A stretch of DNA of 64,000 nucleotides from Diphasiastrum complanatum (lineage: Eukaryota > Streptophyta > Lycopodiopsida > Lycopodiales > Lycopodiaceae). A program made the translations under genes and the position numbers. This document shows positions 18,479 to 30,545 of the stretch, one piece after another. The first letter of the stretch is position 1; each line of letters begins with the position of its first letter. The notes beneath the pieces are model-generated. The model searched no databases. It worked only from the letters and a program-made list of their open reading frames with translations, and was not told the origin of the DNA. The stretch covers positions 43,313,003 to 43,377,002 of the forward strand of contig CM055106.1 of the NCBI GenBank assembly GCA_029204225.1. Direction: 5' to 3'.

Positions 18479-18875
18479 ATGTCTTCCTCTACTGAAATTG
18501 ATAGCTATGCATCACCCAAATGCCACATAAGCGTGATGTTCCTACTGAGACGAGCATCATGGCTTTGGCTAGCACTGAATTAGTGGTGGAATGGTTAACC
18601 CTTGCTGAGCCCTTGCTCAAGGCGATGGGCAACCATTCACCATTGTATCCACAAACAAAATCAATATGGAGTCTATAAGTATGGCTTTTGACACTTGGGA
18701 TGAGGCCAAGGCGAAGTTTCATGTTAAGTACCAAGGTGTAGTGCACAAGGTGCGCGTGACTGAGGCCACCCTTGTTGTTGTAGGGATAGTTTCTGGCCCT
18801 AGGTCCAATCCATCTCATAAGGTGGCCCATAGTGTTATTAAGCCTTTGCTAGACACCCGTACGACTCAATTGTAG
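18479..18875 (+). pseudogene. unrecognised ORF region, right palindrome copy
   Basis: Its 69-codon frame 18666-18875 matches 12167-12376. An upstream frame from ATG 18551 (text TELVVEWLTLAEPLLKAMG) ends at a stop just past the downstream ATG and is out of frame with it. A third frame starts at ATG 18479. Together they look like one protein of about 130 residues broken by frameshifts. Conservation of the text in both arms reflects duplication and does not by itself prove function. Confidence 0.4.
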
Positions 18876-18912
18876 AGCAACGAATATGGCTACCTCATTG
18901 AAACCTGCATCT

Positions 18913-19485
<573 letters not shown>

Positions 19486-19958
19486 CATCCTTGACTGTTC
19501 CATGGTAGGAGGGACCTTCTGCCTTAGGCTACCATTCTTGGATGAAAGCCCTTCCTCAACGAAACGTCCTCGGATGCATATGGGGGACCTCATGTAGAGA
19601 TTCCATTTGAGAGGAGTGCATTTGAGTCCCCCCAAGCTGTGAAGATGCCAATGCCAATAGTCCTTAGACAAAAAAGGGTGGAAAGGCCTTGAAAAGATAT
19701 TTTAGTGTCGAGGAAGATTTTTGAGTGGAAAGGCCTTGAGCTTCAGTCTGAATCTATAGTTTGGTAAGGATTTGCATATTCAGTTCGTTCTTATCATTCC
19801 GCATACATACAAGAAATCCAACGAGCTGGTATCACAGTAATGCAAACCAACTAGTTCGTATCAAACCAGTAGGAACCCAACAAGTTTGTATCAAAACCAT
19901 TGTTCCAAATTGTTATTAGTATTCAGGACTATCATTACAAATTCTTAGATCATTCATC

Positions 19959-20075
19959 ATGGAAGGTACATCTTTAAAAATTTGCTTGTTCAATAAGTTC
20001 AACGGTGATGAATTCCACATGTGGAAATTCAAAATAAAGATGATAGTCACTGAAAAAGAACTTTGGCCTTCATTT
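19959..20075 (+). pseudogene. gag: Copia Gag N-terminus remnant
   Basis: ATG at 19959 opens a frame with the typical Copia Gag start (text FNKFNGDEFHMWKFKIKM, then an ELW block). It breaks at about 20078, where the next recognisable text (KDVFYVPKLTKNLLSVSKL) belongs just after the protease. Gag body, zinc knuckle and protease are deleted. Confidence 0.7.
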
Positions 20076-20095
20076 TCTAAATGGTGAATTGACCT

Positions 20096-20938
20096 TGCTT
20101 AAGGATGTATTTTATGTACCCAAACTAACAAAGAATTTACTATCAGTAAGCAAGCTCGCAGATCAGGGCTGTGGAGCCTTGTTCAATTCGACAATGTACT
20201 ATTTTGGATAAGAACTGTAAAGAAGTCTTCTCTGAAAATAGAGAAGGCAATTTGTACATTCGGAGTCATGAATATGCACTTAATGTGAGTACTTCAAATG
20301 CTCAATTATGGCATCAAAGATTAAGACACTTAAACATGAGATCTATCTTGTATATGCATCATAATAGTATCAAGAATCTAAATATTAATGTTGCCTCCAC
20401 TAACATTTGACATGTCTGTGAGATGTGCCTACTAGGCAAATAACCTAGATCAAGATTTCCAAGGGGAAAAGCCACTAGAGCTAAGTCCATTTTAGAATTG
20501 ATACATAGTCATTTGTGTGGCCCTATGAGTATTCCCTCTCTGGCTTGTCCCCTTGGAAATCTATATTTATTCACTTTTATCAATGACTGTTCAAGATTCA
20601 CCAGTATTATGTTCATTAAGAACAAGTCTGAGGCATTTAACTGTTTCAAATAATTCAAGCAATTTGCTGAGACACAGACTGGTCAAAGATTCAAGACCCT
20701 GCATACAAATTGTGGTGGAGAGTTCTTGTTATACAAAATGTCTGACTACTTATCATCATTAGACACTCATCATCAGTTCACCATCAGCTACACACCACAG
20801 CAGAATGGAGTAGCCAAAAGGAAGAACCAAACATTACTTAAAGTAGCTTGTCGAATCTATGATGTCCAGTCAAGCTGCATCTTAGTCAACAGTCTAGATG
20901 TTGTCTTCTTTGAAGAAAAAGTCTACGACTTCAAGTAG
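20096..20938 (+). pseudogene. pol: Copia pre-integrase and integrase remnant
   Basis: In order: the post-protease block (LLSVSKLAD), the pre-integrase block (LWHQRLRHLN), a CEMCLLGK remnant of the zinc domain, the core with FTFINDCSRFTSIMFIKNKSEAF, a TLHTNCGGEF block where the second catalytic Asp should stand but reads Asn, and the YTPQQNGVAKRKNQTL block with the catalytic Glu replaced by Lys. The region then jumps from LLKVA to CRIYDV, an internal deletion relative to copies B-D. It is clearly inactive. Confidence 0.8.
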
Positions 20939-21240
20939 AAGCAGACAATGCAAGAATTAGTTCCAACAACTCCCATCACCATCAATAGACCTCAACCTAC
21001 GACTGTTCCGACAATCGAAGATACCCATGTCGCACAACAAGGAGAATCATCATCTCAGCAATTGACTTTTGCTTGAAGATCTGCCCAACATCGACAAGAG
21101 CCTGATTGTTACATCCCTTAGGCATTCATCAGCTATGACGGACCGACCTTAGCAGTAGAAGCATTGTCAAATTCGAATGCAGACAATAGGCGCACTGCCA
21201 TGCATGTATAATTTACTGATGAAGAACAAGAGCTAGCATC
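20939..21240 (+). pseudogene. pol: Copia integrase-RT linker remnant
   Basis: Proline- and threonine-rich text (ELVPTTPITINRPQPTTVP), then SAQHRQEPDCYIP and AFISYDGPTLAVEAL, broken by stops. The same linker is recognisable in copies B, C and D. Confidence 0.6.
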
Positions 21241-22160
21241 TTGTTGAAGCTCCTCCTAATGCAAAGATTATCGACAGTAAGTGGATCTTTAAGTTGAAGT
21301 TCAATCCACACGATTTGACAGCCAAATGGAAATCTTGACTAGTCATGAAAGGATACGAACAAACCTATGCAATTGACTACATAGAGACTTTCAGTCCAGT
21401 TGTAAGACTTCAATCAATTTGGTCTTTACTTGCTATCGCAGCTGCCGAAGATCTAGAAGCTCACCAGATGGATGTTCAGACTGCTTTTCTCAATGGATAC
21501 ATATAAGAAAATATTTACATCTAGCAACCCAAAGGTTACATCCTTCAATGCCAAGAACAAAAAGTGTGTAAGTTGCAGAAAGCTCTCTATAGGCTAAAGC
21601 AAGCTCCAAGGGCCTAGTTCAATAGAATCAATCAATTCTTGTTGTAGCACGACTTCATTCCTAACTTTGCTGACTCTAATGTTTATCTCAAACATAGAGA
21701 CTCAAGCTATGTCACAATAGCTCTATATTTTGATGACTCAATTCGAATCAGTTACTTCATGAGACAAAGTCCCTATTGTGGCAAGAATTCAAAATGACCG
21801 ATTCAGGCCCTATACATTACCTTCTCGGAATCGAGATAACCAAAGAAAGAGAAAAAGAAGTATTACGATAAGCCAAGAAAGGTGTCTAGCCAGTGGACTC
21901 TACATCTATGGCATGGAAAACTACAAGCTGATAGACTCGCCTATGGATCTAGGATTCAAATTGTCGAAGGACATGTGCCGACGACTGAAGTAGAGAAGGG
22001 GATGTGCAAATACCCCTATCAGTCGATAGTTGGATTGATCATGTATGCCATGTTCTGCACACGACCCGATCTTGCCTATGCAGTTAGCACATTGGCACAA
22101 GCATTACTAAGAGTATTAAGATACATTCAAGCATCTAAGCACTATGCTCTAAGATGATAA
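21241..22160 (+). pseudogene. pol: Copia reverse transcriptase remnant
   Basis: Recognisable RT blocks are VEAPPNAKIID, WIFKLKFNPH, FSPVVRLQSIWSLLAIAAAEDLE, MDVQTAFLNGYI, LQKALYRLKQAP, YFDDS (catalytic motif, usual YVDD) and MYAMFCTRPDLAYAVS. Several stops and at least two frameshifts separate them. Confidence 0.8.
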
Positions 22161-22374
22161 TAAAAACTCAGAGGACACTCTAACATTACCTTCTTGTTTC
22201 GACTTTGATTGGGCCGGTAATGTGGACACACGAAAATCCACGTCTGGCTAGCTTTGCTTTCTAGCAGGAGGACCCATTTCGTGGAATAGTCGAAAGTAGA
22301 AATGCATTTCTTTGTCTTCCACAGAGTCCAAATATGTCACAGCTAACTATTGGAGGGCTCTCGAAGAAATTCAG
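22161..22374 (+). pseudogene. pol: Copia RNase H, first part
   Basis: Texts DFDWAGNVDTRKSTSG, LCFLAGGPISWNSRK and LSSTESKYVTANYWRALEEI mark Copia RNase H. Coding text stops at the border of the reversed LTR; the second part resumes at about 23428. Confidence 0.75.
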
Positions 22375-23430
<1,056 letters not shown>

Positions 23431-23711
23431 CTATCTCTTTAGTCAAGGAAATCATTTGGCTCAGAAGATTGCTTCAGGATCTAATGATCCCTCAATACAG
23501 TCCAACTATACTCTATTGTGACAATCAGAGTTGTATTGCTCTATCTTTGAACCCACAAACTCACTCCAAAACTAAGCACATCGAAGTTCAATTTCATTTT
23601 CTTAGAGAGAAAGTTCTGAACAAGGTTGTCAAATTAAGTTACTGTCCAACTGACAGTATGTTGGTGGATATCTTGACTAAAGGGTTGAGAAGGGCCTCTT
23701 ATCCAATGTGA
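23431..23711 (+). pseudogene. pol: Copia RNase H, second part
   Basis: The text LVKEIIWLRRLLQDL, PTILYCDNQSCIALSLNP and TKHIEVQFHFLREKV is the C-terminal half of Copia RNase H including the ...ILTKGL end. It stays open to TGA at 23709-23711. The match LVKEIIW repeats residues already covered by RALEEI in the first part, so the two halves overlap by some 10 residues and do not join cleanly. Confidence 0.8.
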
Positions 23712-24670
23712 AATTCAAATTTGAGACTTATTATTATTATTATTTGAACAACCCTTTGCACATAAGATTGTTCAATTTATGCACCTTCATCATGAAGGTT
23801 GTGTTAAAATGAAGGTTCGTTGTCCCATCACATTGAATCCATAAAGGGACCTGAGACTATTGATAAAAACTAAAAGTCCGATTTTATGGTTGGCCTACTT
23901 GGGGAAGAATTTGACTTTTTGACCTCACCATAAGTTTTATGGCTTGAACTTTTGAGTTTGTTGTGCTTAGGACACCTCCCTCAGTTTTCCTTTGATATAC
24001 TACATTTTTGAGAGTATGTTCAGTTTTGAACCATAATGTCAAGTAAACCTTTCAACTCGGATGTTGTCTTCTATAATTCTATGACTACTAAACGTTTTCT
24101 TTGACTATAATAGTTAGCCCATTCAATAAATTGACACATTCACAACAACAACAACAATTCACACATTGATTAAATTTTCTTGATTTGTTGAGAATGTAGC
24201 TATCATTGTTTAAAAAAATTAAAACTCATAAAGACTTCATTGCAAGTTAGCGTACATGTAGCTTTTGCCCAGAATTGTGCAAAAAATAGACCGCTCAAGA
24301 AGATAGAACTTCACAATTTCAAAATTTTCTATGGTCTCTTCAAATGTTATGTTGAGCTACATGAGGTCCATGTCCTCCAAATACTAAGGTTTAAAATCTT
24401 AAATATATATATTACTAGTCATAATGCCAAGTGTTTAGTTTTTCTTTTATTATGGAGGCAACTCCACGAGCAAAAATCTCATATAAAATTTAAAGCAAAT
24501 TTTTGTGAGCCTTCCCACCACAACTCTTATGTGGACATCTAGTAAAGAATCGACACAACACATGGAAATTCTTACTAAATGTGCATGTAGAGATCCAATG
24601 TATGGGTGCCACATGCCATATGCACATTCTAGAAAAGATTCCATGTGCGCGGTAATATGTCCTCATTAGC
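23712..24670 (+). repeat. module Y, copy after element A
   Basis: Noncoding repeat, also found reversed at 39640-40350 and 49600-50430, and in part in the palindrome arms (14600-14760, 16390-16580). A hallmark is GTGAGCCTTCCCACCACAAC (about 24508). It consistently lies between Copia RNase H and module X, and may be the 3' part of that composite unit. Confidence 0.75.
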
Positions 24671-24675
24671 TGCCA
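24671..24675. repeat. target-site duplication of Copia-G, left copy (TGCCA)
   Basis: TGCCA precedes the LTR start TGTGAAGAATTGCC and recurs at 29213-29217. Modules X1 and X2 show the uninterrupted text with TGCCA once. Confidence 0.85.
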
Positions 24676-25355
24676 TGTGAAGAATTGCCAAAAATTGGCA
24701 AATCTAGCTTGATAAAAAACCATGTAGAACATTGTAAATATTGTGTATATTTGGGTTCCACACATGTAAGGCCAATATACCACATGGCAACCCACTCCTA
24801 ATGTAGGTTAGGTCAAGTCAAGAGAGTTGGTCATGTCTATTTGGTGGTCATCCCTACTTTATAGGACCTACACCTAAGTTTAGGGTGAAAATTTGACCAA
24901 CTAGCTACCTACCAAGCATAAGTCTAGGATCTAGGGTAGGGTTTCATTTTAGGGCAAGAAGGGTGAGTTAACTTCCTTATTACATGCTAGAAATCCACCT
25001 AACTTCAAGAAGGAAGTCGAATTTGCTATGTATTCCAAGCTCCCATAGTGAGAAGATAGAAAACTTTTGGAGCTCATTGGCAATCTCAAGCTAGTTCACT
25101 ATGTACATTGAGTGTTTGTGATCCAAATGAACCCAAATCAATTTCTACTTGTTTCTCAGGTTGAAGGCCGTATACAGCCTATATTACACACGTGTGGGCT
25201 CGGATCTCAATGTTGATCAATGCTTTTGATTGATAATGCTTGTTGTTTGTCAAATTGCCAATCTAGATCAACTTTTTTGTGTCTAGTTTTTTGATAGATT
25301 GTTAAGCAAGCATCCAATCACTCTTGTGGATCTTTTGTAGATCCATTTATGGTCA
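24676..25355 (+). repeat. Copia-G 5' LTR
   Basis: 680 bp, starting TGTGAAGAATTGCC and ending TTTATGGTCA, two bases before the primer site. It is about 96-97% identical by eye to the 3' LTR. Confidence 0.88.
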
Positions 25356-25357
25356 AA

Positions 25358-25370
25358 TGGTATCAGAGCC
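25358..25370 (+). other. primer-binding site (Met-tRNA type), Copia-G
   Basis: TGGTATCAGAGCC, two bases after the LTR. Confidence 0.92.
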
Positions 25371-26144
25371 AAGTACAAGAGCATACATAAGCCATTGATC
25401 TAATGCAAGTCCATTTTTAGCAAGTTTTGGTGCTAAAAACTAGTATTGAGAGGGCAAGCTAGAATCTTGATTTTGGTGAGGAGATTTGATCCCAAACTTG
25501 GTAGGGGTCCAAATCCATACTATCCACATGTGTGGGCACCTCTGAACCTGGATTTAATGCATGGTATTCATTTGTTCCAAATAAATTCAATTTGTGAGCT
25601 TTTGATGTACTTTTTGGTGGAAATCTTAGAATAAGATACCAAGATTGAGTGCCATTGATTAGATTTGACATAGGGTCATGAAGTCTAATTAATCTAGGCT
25701 GAAATCAGGTCCTCCAAACTTGTTTTACAGGTCTTGAAAGTTTGTGAGGGAGATTTAGTCATGTTATTGTCCAAAAATAGTCAAAATTGGCAAAATTTGA
25801 TTATAAGTAGATTTTAGATAATCTTATCTTCATTCCAACTTTGTGATGGAGTACTAGAACTGTGATTATAAGTCCATTGGTTGGATTAGAAATCTAATTT
25901 GAGTGAAACACTACAAGAGAGAGACCTTGGTGAGTTTCTCGAGACAATCAAATCCATTTCTTGGCAAGATTTGTTTGAAAGTAGTTTTCACTTCATCTTA
26001 TCTTCATTGGGAATGATAGAACTGTGATTATAAGTCCATTTTTGGGATTAGAAATCAAATTTGAGTGAAACATTGCAAGTGTGAGACCTTTGTGAGTTTC
26101 AAGTCAATCAAAACTATTTCTTGTTTGTAGAAGTCACTAGTAAG
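25371..26144 (+). other. Copia-G leader
   Basis: Noncoding leader of about 770 nt. It contains an imperfect duplication: the text around AACTGTGATTATAAGTCCAT occurs at about 25858 and 26019, with GAGTGAAACA(C/T)T following each. Confidence 0.65.
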
Positions 26145-27293
26145 ATGGGATCTGCTGGAGCATACCTTCTAGAAGCTAGTGAGAGATTGAATTCTACAAA
26201 TTATGCTATTTGGAAGGTTAGGATGGAGTCACTCTTGGTGCTCCAAGACCTCCATGAGTTCTTGATTGAAGATGAAAATGAACCTCTAGGTGCACATGAG
26301 TTAGCTAGATACAAGAAGAGATCTAGGCTTGCACTTCATTGTGTGAAGATGAATGTGAGCAATGATTTGTTGAGAGAAATATCAGCATGTACTAGTGCTA
26401 AAGAAGCTTGGGAGTCTTTAAAATCAATCTATGAGTCTAGCAACACTTCTAGAGTTCTTATGCTTAGAAATCAAATTTTGCAAAGCATGAGGAGAAGTTA
26501 GGAGAGTGCACAGGATTATGTACTTAGAATCAAGTCTCTAAATAGGGAGTTGGCTTCCATTGGAGAGAAAATTCATGATGGAGAGCTTGTACAAATTGTC
26601 CTTAATGGTCTAGGAGATGACTTTGCAAGTTTGGTCCAAAGTTTTGCCATCCAAGATACTTTGCCAACTATAGAGAAACTTCACAGCGTATTAGTGGTTG
26701 AAGAGTGTAGGATGCTCCATGCAAAATCTAGGATGAGTTCCTTGTCTTTGCAGGATGGTGATGAGAAAGCCAATTTCTCATTCAAGGGCAAAAAGAAGAC
26801 CAATGGAAAGAAGAAGCATCCAAAGGAGGCGAAAGAAGAGGATGATGCATCAAGCTCAAAGGACAAGTCAAAGCATAAATGCTTCTTTTGTGGAAAGAAG
26901 GGGCATTATGCATCTGAATGCTACAAGAGGCTAAGAGCACAAGTGAAGGAGGACAAACAAGGAAACCTTGCAAAGGAGGAGGAGGAGGATGAAGTAGATG
27001 AATTCTTGATGGTATCTACATCCTCACCAACAAGCAATGGCAATTCAAGAGACAATTGGTGGATCGACAGTGGGGCTAGCTCCCACATGTCTTTTGAAAA
27101 GGACTTTTTCTCAACCTTACACTCTTTCAATGTTGCTAAAAAGTTTGTCTTTACTGCAAATGATGAAGAGTGTAGGATAGATGGTGTTGGCACCATCTCT
27201 TTGTATCTAGAATCCTCGAAATGCATGGATCATGAAAATGTCCTTTATGTACCATCAATCACCAAGAATATGCTTAGTTTGGTCTACTCTTAG
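26145..27293 (+). CDS. gag: Copia Gag, zinc knuckle and protease (one in-frame stop)
   Basis: The frame opens with ATG 26145 (MGSAGAYLLEASERLNSTNY), the usual Copia Gag start. The Gag core (UBN2/retrotransposon Gag type) spans about residues 10-190, with blocks WKVRMESLL, AWESLKSIYES and VLNGLGDDFASLV. A lysine-rich linker is followed by a CX2CX4HX4C knuckle (CFFCGKKGHYASEC, 26880-26921), an acidic stretch, and the protease site WWIDSGASSHM with catalytic D at 27066. TAG at 26499-26501 interrupts the frame, and the rest stays in the same frame. A TAG at 27291-27293 ends it where a shift would continue into 27302-27550. Gag would form particles; the protease keeps D-S-G. Confidence 0.88.
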
Positions 27294-27301
27294 AGAGTGG
27301 T

Positions 27302-27550
27302 TTGGATGTCCACTTTAAGCATGGTGTTTGCTTCATCTTGAAGAATGATGTTTGCATTGCAAAGGGATTTAAACATGGAAGATTGTTTAAGTTGGAAGCT
27401 AGTGTTGCTTTTGAAAGAATGAGCTTGGCAAAGGAGGAGATCACTCAAGAGGAGATCTTGGCAAAGTGTGATCTTGCTTGCATTGAGGAGGAGCATCAAA
27501 AGGAGGAAGATCTTGACGATCAGCCTCAAAGCATGAGAGTTCCAAGATAG
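27302..27550 (+). CDS. Copia pre-integrase-like remnant
   Basis: This frame (DVHFKHGVCFILKNDVCIAKG, then GRLFKLEAS) matches the segment that follows protease in Copia Pol. It is joined to 27293 by a one-base frame change. It then becomes an acidic, glutamine-rich text (EEITQEEILAKCD ... EEHQKEEDLDD) that is not typical of integrase, and it stops at 27550. No zinc domain or catalytic integrase residue follows. Confidence 0.6.
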   Translation: MDVHFKHGVCFILKNDVCIAKGFKHGRLFKLEASVAFERMSLAKEEITQEEILAKCDLACIEEEHQKEEDLDDQPQSMRVPR

Positions 27551-27556
27551 TCTTCA

Positions 27557-28300
27557 ATGACAATGGTCGAGTCATCAAATTGCATGCAAATTGTCCATTC
27601 AAGTGTGCATCTTGCAAGGGTGGTGAGCATTGGAGAGCCTACTATCTTTGAATACTTTTTGGAAAGTAGTAGTAGACATGAGCTGACTTGTTTCTTACCT
27701 TTAAGATTCATGGTGCTTATTACTTTGTATGGCAAGACAATGAAATGGGATGCTTTGAAATCTACATTTGTTGTTGATAAAGCAATTTCATTGGATAACT
27801 ATTTTTGTAATAGTTTGAATAGAGTCATAAAAGATGAAACATCATTTGCGTTGGAAATCTTTGTGTCCACATGCTTTGTGCATGATCATTCCAATGTAAG
27901 GACCAAATATTATCCTATTTCAATGATAGGAATAATGGTAGTGTTTTGCTCTTCAAGTAGAGATTGTAGAATCTACTTGTTTTCCACCAAAGAATTTGTC
28001 AATGGTGGAAATGTGATCTTTCAAGAGTGGAAGACTTGTAAACTTGAAGAAGCACCTTTGGATCAACACCTTATTCAATTCATTGATGTTTTGGAGTCAA
28101 GTCAAGTGGAGGATCAAGCTCAAGACCCAAGGACTTCAAGAAGAACCTTGAGTATCAAGATGGAGCCATCTAGGCTCGATCATATGGATCAAGCAAGGCA
28201 AGTTGTCTTCGGCAACATTATGTATGCACTTAATAGTTTTATTGATGTATCTTCAAGTGCACAAAATGCCTTGGAATCCATGGCTTGGCATGATGTATAG
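27557..28300 (+). CDS. unrecognised 247-codon ORF in place of integrase and RT
   Basis: An open frame of 744 bp fills the space between the Gag-protease part and the 3' LTR. No RT, RNase H or integrase motif is visible. The first half is hydrophobic and cysteine-containing, with a segment like a short membrane-spanning stretch near residues 125-135 (ISMIGIMVVFC). The second half is polar (VEDQAQDPRTSRRTLSIKMEP) with a helical end. An overlapping frame at about 27540-27640 reads CPFKCASCKGG, a possible knuckle, but closes quickly. It could be a captured host fragment, an element-specific accessory gene or chance. Its length in AT-rich DNA argues mildly for past coding. Confidence 0.45.
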   Translation: MTMVESSNCMQIVHSSVHLARVVSIGEPTIFEYFLESSSRHELTCFLPLRFMVLITLYGKTMKWDALKSTFVVDKAISLDNYFCNSLNRVIKDETSFALEIFVSTCFVHDHSNVRTKYYPISMIGIMVVFCSSSRDCRIYLFSTKEFVNGGNVIFQEWKTCKLEEAPLDQHLIQFIDVLESSQVEDQAQDPRTSRRTLSIKMEPSRLDHMDQARQVVFGNIMYALNSFIDVSSSAQNALESMAWHDV

Positions 28301-28502
28301 TTTTTGAAGTGTGATACATATATATAGACACATATTTGGAACATCTTGTAAGGGATCCTTTAAGAGGTGGTGAAAGATCCGTCATGGACATCATTCTCTA
28401 TTGGAGTCTCAAAAGTTCCTTGTTTGTAGCTGGATTTTCTAGACACTTCTAAAAGCATTCATTCATCTAGAAGGAAAGTTGTAGATAGATCAAGCTAAAT
28501 TT

Positions 28503-28511
28503 GAGGAGGAG
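28503..28511 (+). other. polypurine tract of Copia-G
   Basis: GAGGAGGAG directly before the 3' LTR start TGCGAAGAATTGCC. Confidence 0.75.
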
Positions 28512-29212
28512 TGCGAAGAATTGCCAAAAATTGGCAAATCTAGCTTGATCAAAAACCATGTAGAACATTGTAAATATTGTGTACGATTGGGTTCCACACA
28601 TGTAAGGCCAATATGCCACGTGGCAACACACTCCTAATTTAGGTTAGGTCAAGTCAAGAGAGGTGGTCACGTCTATTTGGTGGTCATCCCTACTTTATAG
28701 GACCTACACCTAAGTTTAAGGTGAAAATCTGACCAACTAGTTACCTACCAAGCATAAGTCTAGGATCTAGGCTAGGATTTCATTTTAGGGCAAGAAGGGT
28801 AACTTAACTTCCTTATTACATGCTGAAAATCCACCTAACTTCAAGAAGGAAGTCGAATTTGCTATGTATTCCAAGCTCCCATAGTGAGAAGATAGAAAAT
28901 TTTTCGAGCTCATTGGCAATCTCAAGCTAGTTCACCCTGTACATTGAGTGTTTGTGATCCAAATGAACCCAAATCAATTTCTACTTGTTTCTCAAGTTGA
29001 AGGCCGTACTACAGCCTATATTACACGCGTGTGGGCTCGGATTTCAATGTTGATCAATGCTTTTAATTGATAATGCTTGTTGTTTGTGAAATTGCCAATC
29101 TAGTTCAACTTTTTTTTGTCTAGTTTTTTGATAGATTGTTAAGCAAGCATCCAATCACTCTTGTGGATCTTTTGTAGATCCATTTATGGTCCTAAAGTAC
29201 AGTACTTTCACA
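28512..29212 (+). repeat. Copia-G 3' LTR with extra 21-bp end
   Basis: It matches the 5' LTR up to TTTATGGTC (29191). It then carries 21 more bases containing the palindrome AAAGTACAGTACTTT and ending CACA, directly before the target repeat TGCCA. The 5' LTR lacks this extension. Confidence 0.8.
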
Positions 29213-29217
29213 TGCCA
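29213..29217. repeat. target-site duplication of Copia-G, right copy (TGCCA)
   Basis: Second TGCCA, followed by CATGTAGATTCACTTAGC, which is module X text. Confidence 0.8.
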
Positions 29218-30545
29218 CATGTAGATTCACTTAGCAAAAAAATCTAGAAAAACAAGGTTAAAAAAATGCAAAAGCAATAATTTGCATGTGGTAATCTATC
29301 CTCATTAGATGCCACATGCAAATTCACTTAGTAGAAAATCCAAAAAACAAGGTTAAAAAAATGCAAAAGCAATTATTTGCGTTTGGCCATTATGTAGAAA
29401 AGACAATAAATAACTGCTGACAATGCCTTGGAAGAAATTAATAAATGAAATCGACTCATTTTTTGAAAAAATGCAAGATGTTTGTAATCAATGATAGGAT
29501 GTTAATCCAGCTCATATGATGACGAAGCAAGAGATAAAGATGATGTCACCAGCACCCTCACTCGTGATAATTTTCTGATCAGGTTGATGTTGTTTAGGAG
29601 GAAACTGAAGATGAAAAGATAGAGGAAGCCATGAAAGTACAAGCCCTAGATGTTAAGAAAAAAAAAGAGAGGATCTACTCGAAGTAAGAGAAGATGATTT
29701 GATTGACATTGAGGATGATTTTGAGGACGTAGCGAATCATATTTTGTAAAGCTAATCAAAACATTTTGGATGGTCAAGATTTGAGCACTTATAAAATATT
29801 GTATTTTAAATAAACTAGACTTGGGCCACGTAAATAAAATAATGTAAAAAGGCTCAAAGCACGACAACTATTAAGGTTAGTGCTTTAAACATAGTTTGGT
29901 TGCTGTATCACAAACATTAATGTGGTTATAGCTACAAAAATGGACTTGGCAAGGTAATGAATGGGATGCTATTATGTAAGGCACTAGGCCTACCTTGCCT
30001 GCATTCAAAAATAGCAAAAGATTGAACTAATTCCAATTTTTTGCTCACACCTCATAGAATAAGATAACACATGTGATTGGTTTTCACCTACGTCCCATCG
30101 AAATATAATAATAGGTAATAGCCAATGTAACAAGTGTTGATAACCTAATCGCTCTTAAAAGCACATGGAATTGTGCAAGGGACCATCACATTTGTAGGAT
30201 TGGAACGACATGGATTTGCCCTAATCCTAAAATGCTTGGCCAAGTATAAACGCACACATGTATTGTTTTACCTTTAAATTAAGACACGATTAGACTTTAG
30301 AACGTATAAAACAAACAGATAGCTGGCGTGCTCTTGGAAAGCATGGATATGCTCAAGGGTTACAAAAATTGTACATCACCTGTGCTCTATATAATAGGTA
30401 CAAGTATCGGTATGGCATGGATTTGCCCCTATACTTGCGTACTAATCTATGTTATCCCTTGGTTGTGAGTTGCAATTTAATTAGCACAGCTAGTTTTCAG
30501 TACATAATGATTAAACTCACATAAGACAATGTCAATTTATTGCAT
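29218..30545 (+). repeat. module X, plus-strand copy
   Basis: It aligns with the reverse complement of 47881-49600 and partly of 38580-39640. It begins with short direct repeats (CACTTAGCAAAAAAATCTAG, GGTTAAAAAAATGCAAAAGC) and continues with a region in which GAAGATGAAAAGATAGAGGAAG suggests an old acidic coding exon, now full of stops. No domain can be named. Confidence 0.75.

Larger units (their letters stand above)
24676..29212 (+). mobile_element. Copia-type LTR element carrying only gag-protease plus an unknown ORF (Copia-G)
   Basis: It has LTRs of 680 and 701 bp, a Met-tRNA primer site (25358-25370), a polypurine tract (28503-28511) and a TGCCA target duplication. The interior of about 3.15 kb encodes Gag, a zinc knuckle, protease and a short pre-integrase-like stretch, then a 247-codon ORF with no RT, RNase H or integrase motif. 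It is inserted between module Y and module X, and breaks a text that copies X1 and X2 keep whole. It is a non-autonomous gag-carrying element, like the inner Gypsy element but from the other superfamily. Confidence 0.88.
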
